A DNA stretch of 12,237 nucleotides from Acidaminococcus sp. (GTDB lineage: Bacteria > Bacillota > Negativicutes > Acidaminococcales > Acidaminococcaceae), in assembly GCA_019416065.1 (NCBI GenBank), contig DXYB01000054.1:1-12237 (forward strand), written 5' to 3'. Positions 6,033-12,237 of this stretch are shown piece by piece. The translations under genes were made by a program, and so were the position numbers. The notes under the pieces are model-generated. The model saw only the letters and a program-made list of their open reading frames with translations, did no database searches and was not told the origin of the DNA. Position 1 is the first letter of the stretch. Every line of letters begins with the position of its first letter.

Positions 6033-6237
6033 TGTGGTGGTTCGAGAAGATGAACTGATTGGGATTTTTGATATCCGCAATAAGCGCACGAATATATACC
6101 GTTTTTTTCTTCGGCCTAAAATGGAAAAGAACCAGGTGATTGATTTGACGGATCATTTCTCCCCGTCCAGCTGTGTTGTCACCAAAGATAAAATTATTCT
6201 GTCAGGGATTTCTACCAGAACCCTGCGAAAGCGCTAA
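6010..6237 (+). CDS. remB: RemB/YaaB-like (DUF370) small regulator
   Basis: A 75-residue protein starting MYLHVGSNVVVREDELIGIFDI, matching the start of Bacillus RemB (YaaB), and ending in an SSCVVTKDKIILSGIS ... TLRKR segment also typical of that family. RemA/RemB proteins are small DNA-binding or matrix-gene regulators in Bacillus; the function outside Bacillus is not well established. The position between the recF block and gyrB is the same as in Bacillus subtilis. It overlaps the DUF721 gene by 23 bp and has a modest purine-rich ribosome site (AAAGGGAAGAG just upstream). A 20-bp gap leads to gyrB. Confidence 0.88.
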   Translation: MYLHVGSNVVVREDELIGIFDIRNKRTNIYRFFLRPKMEKNQVIDLTDHFSPSSCVVTKDKIILSGISTRTLRKR

Positions 6238-6257
6238 GAGGATTCGGGAGGTTATGT

Positions 6258-8198
6258 ATGGCGAAAAAGGAACAAACCATCGAAGAGGAAATTGCTGTGC
6301 ACGGTGCCTATGGCGCAGCGCAGATTCAGGTATTGGAAGGGCTGGAAGCAGTACGCAAACGGCCCAGTATGTATATCGGGAGCATTAGTTCCAGAGGTTT
6401 GCACCATCTGGTCTATGAAGTCATTGATAACAGTATTGACGAAGCCTTGGCTGGTTATTGCGACCATATTCACGTGAGTATTCACGAAGATAACAGTATT
6501 ACGGTTACGGATAATGGCCGTGGCATTCCGGTAGAAATGCATAAGGTGGGGAAGCCGGCCATTGAAGTGGTGATGACGGTGCTCCATGCTGGCGGCAAAT
6601 TTGGGGACGGCGGCTATAAAGTGTCCGGTGGCCTGCATGGCGTAGGTGTATCCTGCGTTAATGCCCTAAGCCAGCGCATGGTGGTAGAAGTTAAGAAAAA
6701 TGGCAAGGTCTACGAAATTGAATTTGCCAAGGGGAAAACAACTAAGTCGCTGCATATTATCGGTAACTGCCCAGATACGGAGACGGGGACCAGTGTAACA
6801 TTCTGGCCGGATGCGTCAATTTTTACGGAAACGGTCTATAGTTACGATACCCTGAAACGGCGGATCCGGGAGCTGGCGTTTTTAAACAAGGGTGTCAAAA
6901 TTCAACTGACCGATGAACGCAGCGGGGCAGATGAAATTTTCCACTACGAAGGAGGCATTGTGTCCTTTGTAGAGTTTTTAAATCAGGGAAAAGAACCCCT
7001 TCATGCTAAACCCGTCTATGTGGAAGGGGAGCGACAGGATACCATTGTGGAAGTGGCTATGCAGTATACGGATGCTTACACAGAAAATATTCTGACCTTC
7101 GTGAATAATATCAATACGGAAGAAGGTGGTACCCATTTAGCCGGACTGAAACAGGCCTTAACCCGGTGCATTAACGACTATGCCCGGAAAAATGGCCTGT
7201 TAAAAGATAACGAAGAAAATTTATCCGGCGATGATGTCCGGGAGGGGCTGACTTGCGTCCTGAGCCTAAAGGTACGGGAACCTCAGTTTGAAGGCCAGAC
7301 CAAGACTAAACTGGGCAATAGTGAAGTTCGGGGCATTGTGGACAATATGGTGACAGATGCCCTAACCGAGTATTTTGAAGAAAATGCACCCGTGGCCAAA
7401 AAGATTATTGATAAAGCCGTAATGGCTAGTCGTGCCAGAGCGGCAGCCCGTAAGGCACGGGATTTAACGCGGCGTAAATCGGCGTTGGAAGTCAGCAGCC
7501 TGCCAGGGAAACTTGCCGATTGTACCAGCAAAAATGCGGAAGAAACCGAAATTTATCTAGTGGAAGGGGATTCAGCCGGCGGCAGTGCCAAGCAGGGAAG
7601 AGACCGTAATTTCCAGGCTATTTTACCACTGCGAGGCAAAATTCTGAACGTGGAAAAGGCCAGATTGGACAAGATGCTCAATTCCCAGGAAATCCGCGCC
7701 ATGATCACAGCCTTTGGCTGCGGCATTGGGGAAGAATTCGACGTTGAGAAACTGCGTTATGGAAAAATTATTATTATGACCGATGCGGACGTGGATGGGG
7801 CTCATATTCGGACCTTGCTGCTGACTTTTTTCTACCGGTATATGAAACCGTTAGTTGTCCATGGGAATGTTTTTATTGCCCAACCACCACTGTATCTTAT
7901 TCGCAGTGGGAAAAAACATACCTATGCCTATAGTGATGAGCAGCTGCAGCAACGGCTGGATGAAGTGGGGCGGCAGAATAATCCCTACGTGCAGCGGTAT
8001 AAAGGCCTGGGGGAAATGAACCCGGAACAGCTATGGGAAACCACTATGGACCCTGCTAAACGAACCGTGCTGCAAGTGCAGCTGGAAGATGCCGCTACGG
8101 CGGATTCTGTTTTTTCCGTGCTGATGGGGGATAAGGTGGAGCCCCGGCGTAAATTCATTGAGGAAAATGCCGGAAAAGTGACCAACCTGGACTTTTAA
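6258..8198 (+). CDS. gyrB: DNA gyrase subunit B
   Basis: ATPase subunit of the A2B2 gyrase that introduces negative supercoils ahead of forks and promoters. The 646-residue length is normal for a Gram-positive-type GyrB. The GHKL ATP site includes VIDNSIDEA (N58), DNGRGI (85-90) and GGLHGVG (124-130). The TOPRIM domain has EGDSAGG (436-442), a later DADVDGAHI metal site, and the C-terminal QRYKGLGEMNPEQLW segment. ATG 6258 follows CGGGAGGT (6245-6252). The stop is followed within nine bases by the next gene, whose ribosome site begins within the gyrB stop codon. Pairing with a GyrA carrying a GyrA box (below) argues for gyrase rather than topoisomerase IV ParE. Confidence 0.97.
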   Translation: MAKKEQTIEEEIAVHGAYGAAQIQVLEGLEAVRKRPSMYIGSISSRGLHHLVYEVIDNSIDEALAGYCDHIHVSIHEDNSITVTDNGRGIPVEMHKVGKPAIEVVMTVLHAGGKFGDGGYKVSGGLHGVGVSCVNALSQRMVVEVKKNGKVYEIEFAKGKTTKSLHIIGNCPDTETGTSVTFWPDASIFTETVYSYDTLKRRIRELAFLNKGVKIQLTDERSGADEIFHYEGGIVSFVEFLNQGKEPLHAKPVYVEGERQDTIVEVAMQYTDAYTENILTFVNNINTEEGGTHLAGLKQALTRCINDYARKNGLLKDNEENLSGDDVREGLTCVLSLKVREPQFEGQTKTKLGNSEVRGIVDNMVTDALTEYFEENAPVAKKIIDKAVMASRARAAARKARDLTRRKSALEVSSLPGKLADCTSKNAEETEIYLVEGDSAGGSAKQGRDRNFQAILPLRGKILNVEKARLDKMLNSQEIRAMITAFGCGIGEEFDVEKLRYGKIIIMTDADVDGAHIRTLLLTFFYRYMKPLVVHGNVFIAQPPLYLIRSGKKHTYAYSDEQLQQRLDEVGRQNNPYVQRYKGLGEMNPEQLWETTMDPAKRTVLQVQLEDAATADSVFSVLMGDKVEPRRKFIEENAGKVTNLDF

Positions 8199-8207
8199 GG
8201 AGATGCT

Positions 8208-8906
8208 ATGGGAACAACGATTGCGCTGCCCCAGGTACAGATTGCCCATTCTCGTACAACCACTTCCCCTGTTTTTCTTACGGCGGGGGGCAGGCGTCCT
8301 GATCCTACATGGCTGCGCAAAGCGGCAGGCGACTATCCCTTGTATGCGGTGGACCGTGGGGCGGACCATTTGAAAAAAGCAGGTCTTTTGCCACAGTTTT
8401 TGTATGGGGATCGGGATAGCGCCCGTCCTGGCGCCTGGGAAGAATTTGTTCGTAAAGGGGCTAAAGCAAAAACTTATCCAGTGAATAAAGATGACACGGA
8501 CCTAGCCCTGGTGGTGCAGGATCTGGAAATGAATCTTACGGTTATTGCGTCCGGCATCTGGGGGGGCCGTGCCGATCATCTGCTGGGTAATCTATATACG
8601 CTCTTATCTTATGCGAAAAGAGGCGGACTTGTGCTTTTGGCCGATGAGCAGGAAGTTGTATGTTTTTTGGGTGCGGGGGACCAGCTTTCCTGGAACGTTA
8701 CCCAAACATTGCCCAAAGCTGTAAGCGTACTTCCCTTTACCGAAACTGCTCAGGTGAGCATATCTGGCGTGCGCTGGCCTTTACAAGAAGCCGTGCTGCG
8801 GCAGGAACAATTTTCCTATAGTATCAGCAATAAAATGACGGAGCCTGTGCTTTCTGCCTCCTGTACCAGTGGTTGGGTGGGCGTCTACGGGACCTGGAAG
8901 GAGTAA
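8208..8906 (+). CDS. thiN: Thiamine pyrophosphokinase (thiamine diphosphokinase)
   Basis: Converts thiamine to thiamine diphosphate using ATP, the salvage step. Family motifs appear in order: AGGRRP (26-31), AVDRGADHL (47-55), GDRDS (67-71, where GDFDS is more usual), KDDTD (94-98), GGRADHLLGN (119-128), and a C-terminal thiamine-binding part with ISGVRWPL (185-192) and SISN (205-208). At 232 residues it is slightly longer than typical because of about 20 extra N-terminal residues. AAGGAG (8197-8202) overlaps the gyrB stop, so it is co-translated with gyrB. The nine-base gap leaves no room for a TPP riboswitch, so control must come from the operon. Its place between gyrB and gyrA is unusual; in Bacillus thiN lies elsewhere. 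Confidence 0.88.
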   Translation: MGTTIALPQVQIAHSRTTTSPVFLTAGGRRPDPTWLRKAAGDYPLYAVDRGADHLKKAGLLPQFLYGDRDSARPGAWEEFVRKGAKAKTYPVNKDDTDLALVVQDLEMNLTVIASGIWGGRADHLLGNLYTLLSYAKRGGLVLLADEQEVVCFLGAGDQLSWNVTQTLPKAVSVLPFTETAQVSISGVRWPLQEAVLRQEQFSYSISNKMTEPVLSASCTSGWVGVYGTWKE

Positions 8907-8911
8907 CCTGT

Positions 8912-9673
8912 ATGGACTTTCAGTGGGATCACCTGCTGTTTTTGCTTGTGGCCGGTTTTGTGGGATCTTTTATTGATGGAGCGGTAGGGGGCGGAGGCTT
9001 GATTACTCTGCCGGCTTTTATGACCACAGGCCTTCCTATGTCCTATGTGCTGGGATCCAATAAATTGGCAGCGGCGGCGGGGGCCGTGACCAGCTTTTTT
9101 ACGTTTGCTCGCAGTGGCTGCGTGGACCGGAAAATTTTAAAAATGATGTGGCTCTCTGCAATAGGCAGCGCCTTTGGGGCATATATTGCCTATTTGATTC
9201 CTGAGATTGTGCTGCGCTACATTGTGGTAGTGGCACTGATTGGCGTAGCAGTCTATACTTATAAAAAGAAAAAATGGGATGGAGTTAGTTCCATGACCAC
9301 TATGACCAGATCCATGGCCGTGGGGATTGCTTGTATGGCTTGGTGCCTGGGCATGTATGATGGCTTTTTTGGGCCTGGGACAGGATCCTTCCTGATTTTT
9401 GGCTTTTTATCTTTTGGCTATAATTTTGTTACCGCCGCAGGTAATACCAAAGCGTTGAATCTCGCCAGTAATATCGGCGGATTAGTGGCTTTCTTGATGT
9501 TAGGGACAGTGTATCTCCCCTATGCCGTGCCTATGGGAATCATTGAAATCGCTGGAGCACGTTTAGGTGCCAAGGTGGCCATCAAAAATGGTGTTGCCTA
9601 TATTCGCATTCTGTATCTGATCGTTACTGTGCTGCTCATAGGCAAGCAGGTGTATGATCTGTTTTTGAAATAA
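8912..9673 (+). CDS. TauE/SafE (TSUP) family membrane permease, YfcA-like
   Basis: A 253-residue, very hydrophobic protein with about seven or eight predicted membrane helices. It has the internal repeat expected of the TSUP family: IDGAVGGGGLITLPAF (21-36) with GSNKLAAAAG (48-57) in the first half, and MYDGFFGPGTGSF (148-160) with AGNTKALNLASNIG (176-189) in the second. This is closest in pattern to Escherichia coli YfcA. Members export or import sulfite, sulfoacetate or other small organosulfur anions; the substrate here cannot be told from sequence. I chose ATG 8912 because GGAAGGAG (8896-8903) precedes it; the in-frame ATG at 8873 lies inside thiN. The gap to thiN is five bases and to gyrA thirteen. 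Because it is translated with thiN, a link to thiamine or a sulfur-containing precursor is possible but is inference. Confidence 0.85.
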   Translation: MDFQWDHLLFLLVAGFVGSFIDGAVGGGGLITLPAFMTTGLPMSYVLGSNKLAAAAGAVTSFFTFARSGCVDRKILKMMWLSAIGSAFGAYIAYLIPEIVLRYIVVVALIGVAVYTYKKKKWDGVSSMTTMTRSMAVGIACMAWCLGMYDGFFGPGTGSFLIFGFLSFGYNFVTAAGNTKALNLASNIGGLVAFLMLGTVYLPYAVPMGIIEIAGARLGAKVAIKNGVAYIRILYLIVTVLLIGKQVYDLFLK

Positions 9674-9686
9674 GGAGCGTGATACC

Positions 9687-12182
9687 GTGGATGATCAGCA
9701 AAATGATAAGCAGACCATCACAGCAGGGAAAATCATCCCTGTGTATGTAGAAGAGGAGATGCAAAAATCCTATATTGATTACGCCATGAGCGTTATCGTG
9801 CAGCGGGCTCTTCCAGATGTGCGGGATGGATTAAAACCGGTGCACCGGCGGATTTTGTATGCCATGAATGAAGCTGGCATGCTTCCCAATAAAGCCTATA
9901 AGAAAAGTGCCCGTATCGTCGGGGATGTTTTAGGTAAGTATCATCCTCATGGGGATTCTTCCGTGTATGATGCCATTGTGCGGCTGGCACAGGACTTTTC
10001 TACCCGGTATCTCATGGTGGACGGCCATGGAAATTTTGGTAGTGTGGATGGGGATCCTCCGGCTGCCATGCGGTATACAGAAGTCCGCATGGGAAAAATT
10101 GCGGTGGAGATGCTGCAGGATATTGAAAAAGAAACGGTGGATTTTATTCCCAACTACGATGAATCCCTGAAGGAACCTACCGTGCTGCCGGCGAAAGTGC
10201 CTGCGCTTTTAATCAATGGATCTGCAGGAATTGCCGTGGGTATGGCAACCAATATTCCTCCTCATAATCTGGGAGAAGTGGTGGATGCCTGCGTCATGCT
10301 GATTGATCATCCAGAGGCTACCATTGCCCAGCTGATGACCTGTATTAAAGGTCCGGATTTTCCTACCGGTGCTAAGATTTTAGGACAGGGCGGTATCCGG
10401 CAAGCCTATACTACAGGGCGCGGTGTGGTAAAGGTCCGGGCAAAGGCCCATGTGGAGCCCATGCCCAAGAATAAAAACCGAATTGTGGTGACGGAGATCC
10501 CCTATCAGGTCAATAAAGCACGGCTTATTGAGAATATTGCCAAGCTGGTGCAGGATAAAACCCTGGAAGGGATTACGGACCTGCGGGATGAATCCGACCG
10601 GAAGGGGATGCGGATCGTCATTGAACTGCGCAGTGATGTGGTTCCAGAAGTCATGTTGAACCAGCTGTATAAGCATACCCAGCTCCAAGATTCTTTTGGT
10701 ATTATCATGCTGGCCCTTGTTAATGGGCATCCCCGGGTGCTGAACCTGAAACAAATTCTGGAATACTATCTGCAGCATCAACAGGATGTGATTATCCGGA
10801 AATGCCAGTATGAACTGCGTAAAGCCAAGGACCGGGCCCATATCTTGGAAGGTCTTAAAATTGCGCTAGATCATTTAGATGCCGTGATTGCCACTATTCG
10901 TCAAAGCGCCAACGGCGATGTGGCCAAACAAGCCTTGATAGAAAAATTTAGTCTGACCGATCGGCAGGCACAGGCAATTTTGGATATGCGGTTGCAGCGC
11001 CTTACCGGATTGGAACGGCAGAAAATTGAGGATGAATATAAAGAAGTGATGGCTACCATTGCGTATCTGGAAGATGTACTGTCTGATTCCCATAAAATTA
11101 TGGGAATTGCCCGGGAAGATTTACTGGAGGAAAAGAAACGTTTTGGGGATGCCAGGAGAACTGCTATTGTGCCGGATTCCGGTGAACTGGATGCAGAAGA
11201 TTTAATTGCAGAAGAAGACATCGTGCTAACCATTAGTCACCAGAGCTATATTAAACGCCAGGCGCTGACCAATTTCCGGAACCAAAACCGGGGCGGCCGT
11301 GGGGTTAAAGCAGGCAGTGGTAAAATTGTCAAGGAAAATAACCAAGTTAAGGGCGATTTCTCAGAACATCTGCTGATGGCCAGCACTCACGACAATATTC
11401 TTTTCTTTACCAACCGGGGCCGTGTATACCGGCAGAAAGGGTATGAGATCCCCGAAGCTAGCAAAGCGGCTAAGGGAACGTATATTCGTAATTTGCTGCC
11501 GCTGGAAGAAAATGAAAAGGTCAATGCAGTGATCGCCGTAAAAAGCGGGATCAGCACCGATGAAGATAAATTCCTCTTTATGGCCACCAATAAAGGGATT
11601 GTGAAGCGGACCAGTGTTCAGGAGTTCCGTTCTGTCCGCAAAGGCGGTCTGTTTGCTATCAATTTGGATGAAGGGGAAGAACTGATCGATGTAAAATTGA
11701 CCAGCGGTCACAATACAATCTTCTTAGCAACCCGAGATGGGTATGCCATCCATTTTGAGGAACAGGACGTGCGGCCTATGGGTCGTACCAGCCACGGGGT
11801 TAAAGGGATCAGCCTGCGGCCGCATGACAGTGTGGTATCCATGGATAGCTGTGAAACCAGTGAAGGGGATGTGCTGACCGTTACAGACAAAGGCCAAGGA
11901 AAACGGACGGGCATTTCTGAATACCGTTTGCAGAGCCGGGGCGGTAAGGGAATTATTAATCTGAAAGTTACCGATAAGACGGGCCTTATTGTGGGCTCCA
12001 AGATGGTGGATGCTTCCCAGGAAATTTTACTCATTTCTGCCGCTGGCATTATTATCCGGATGAATGCAGCAGATATTTCCAGCTATGGACGTAATGCTCA
12101 AGGAGTCAAATTAATGGATCTGGAACCGGGCGATCAGGTGGCCGCCGTTGCTATTGTGAATACAGTAGCGGATGAGGAATAA
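9687..12182 (+). CDS. gyrA: DNA gyrase subunit A
   Basis: Breakage-reunion subunit of DNA gyrase. The start is GTG 9687 after AAGGAG (9672-9677). The 831-residue length is typical. The catalytic tyrosine is Y130 in AAMRYTEVRM. The quinolone-determining region reads HPHGDSSVYDAI, with S91 and D95 at the positions of Escherichia coli S83 and D87, so the usual resistance changes are absent. The C-terminal beta-pinwheel includes a GyrA box QSRGGKG (749-755) and a related QNRGGRG earlier, marking it as GyrA rather than ParC. It is the last gene of the rightward run, ends in EE, and only five bases follow its stop before the inverted-repeat arm at 12187. No separate terminator is visible between gene and repeat. 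Confidence 0.97.
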   Translation: MDDQQNDKQTITAGKIIPVYVEEEMQKSYIDYAMSVIVQRALPDVRDGLKPVHRRILYAMNEAGMLPNKAYKKSARIVGDVLGKYHPHGDSSVYDAIVRLAQDFSTRYLMVDGHGNFGSVDGDPPAAMRYTEVRMGKIAVEMLQDIEKETVDFIPNYDESLKEPTVLPAKVPALLINGSAGIAVGMATNIPPHNLGEVVDACVMLIDHPEATIAQLMTCIKGPDFPTGAKILGQGGIRQAYTTGRGVVKVRAKAHVEPMPKNKNRIVVTEIPYQVNKARLIENIAKLVQDKTLEGITDLRDESDRKGMRIVIELRSDVVPEVMLNQLYKHTQLQDSFGIIMLALVNGHPRVLNLKQILEYYLQHQQDVIIRKCQYELRKAKDRAHILEGLKIALDHLDAVIATIRQSANGDVAKQALIEKFSLTDRQAQAILDMRLQRLTGLERQKIEDEYKEVMATIAYLEDVLSDSHKIMGIAREDLLEEKKRFGDARRTAIVPDSGELDAEDLIAEEDIVLTISHQSYIKRQALTNFRNQNRGGRGVKAGSGKIVKENNQVKGDFSEHLLMASTHDNILFFTNRGRVYRQKGYEIPEASKAAKGTYIRNLLPLEENEKVNAVIAVKSGISTDEDKFLFMATNKGIVKRTSVQEFRSVRKGGLFAINLDEGEELIDVKLTSGHNTIFLATRDGYAIHFEEQDVRPMGRTSHGVKGISLRPHDSVVSMDSCETSEGDVLTVTDKGQGKRTGISEYRLQSRGGKGIINLKVTDKTGLIVGSKMVDASQEILLISAAGIIIRMNAADISSYGRNAQGVKLMDLEPGDQVAAVAIVNTVADEE

Positions 12183-12186
12183 TTCT

Positions 12187-12232
12187 GGTTCTATAATAAA
12201 TGTTGGGGTCTTGTGGACGTTTACCTTCACAA
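12187..12232 (-). repeat. Right arm of the perfect 46-bp inverted repeat
   Basis: Exact reverse complement of bases 1-46, starting four bases after the gyrA stop codon. The plus strand carries TATAAT at 12192-12197, then a G-rich stretch and the imperfect palindrome. There is no convincing -35 17 bp upstream (12169-12174, inside gyrA, CGGATG). Being exactly conserved over at least 46 bp, while the flanking bases differ completely, implies recent duplication, gene conversion or strong shared function. Confidence 0.95.
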
Positions 12233-12237
12233 AACCC
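12206..12237 (+). terminator. Stem-loop just after gyrA, possible terminator or leader stem
   Basis: GGGT (12206-12209) can pair with ACCC (12234-12237), and TTGTGGA (12211-12217) with TTCACAA (12226-12232, one G-U pair), separated by one C-A mismatch, with an eight-base loop. This could be the gyrA operon terminator, but the window ends before a T-tract could be seen. The same structure would be made leftward from the left repeat arm, where no gene needs terminating, which weakens the terminator reading and leaves a transcript leader possible. Confidence 0.3.

Noticed and set aside
8199..8207. A TPP riboswitch ahead of thiN
   Set aside because: Only nine bases separate gyrB from thiN, too few for a riboswitch.
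9957..9971. Quinolone-resistance mutations in gyrA
   Set aside because: The key residues are the susceptible forms, S91 and D95, at the positions of Escherichia coli S83 and D87.
10380..10841. A 153-residue open frame on the minus strand
   Set aside because: It is antisense to the conserved core of gyrA and has no support of its own.
1..12237. Insertion sequence or transposon bounded by the inverted repeat
   Set aside because: No transposase or recombinase is encoded inside, the cargo is core replication genes in conserved order, and no target-site duplication can be tested within the window.

Overview
This is the chromosomal replication-origin region of a low-to-moderate GC bacterium. The dnaA - dnaN - recF - (DUF721) - remB - gyrB - gyrA order is the classic Firmicutes-type oriC neighbourhood. 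A DUF721 protein carrying a CxxC...CxxC insert, no yaaA gene between dnaN and recF, and no rpmH in the visible upstream stretch together suggest Negativicutes rather than Bacilli. That lineage call is an inference from gene content, not a database match.

Layout. Bases 1-46 are one arm of a perfect inverted repeat whose partner is at 12187-12232, so the repeat brackets the whole window. Bases 60-385 hold an upstream cluster of DnaA boxes (four exact TTATCCACA sites plus variants) with two strong palindromes. A promoter at 433-461 precedes a 207-residue HTH plus coiled-coil protein (585-1208) that I do not recognise as a named family. Its stop codon overlaps a perfect 40-bp palindrome built around two opposed DnaA-like boxes. 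Bases 1208-1396 hold the second box cluster and the dnaA promoter; dnaA follows (1397-2785). The dnaA-dnaN gap (2786-3025) is the third cluster. It ends in what looks like a basal unwinding module: DnaA boxes, short spacer, DnaA-trio-like triplets, then an AT-rich stretch.

From dnaN to gyrA (3026-12182) eight genes run in one direction with gaps of at most 20 bp or short overlaps, so they probably form one long transcription unit: dnaN (clamp), recF (repair ATPase), a DUF721/DciA-like protein with a probable zinc knuckle, remB-like regulator, gyrB, a thiamine pyrophosphokinase, a TauE/SafE (YfcA-like) membrane permease, and gyrA. The last two accessory genes split gyrB from gyrA.

Together the genes provide initiation (DnaA, possibly the HTH/coiled-coil protein), helicase or replisome assembly (DUF721 protein), processivity (DnaN), fork repair (RecF) and supercoiling control (GyrB/GyrA). 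The most interesting parts are the origin-embedded HTH/coiled-coil gene, the box-containing palindromes and the perfect inverted repeat at both ends. No RNA gene, insertion sequence or CRISPR array is visible.
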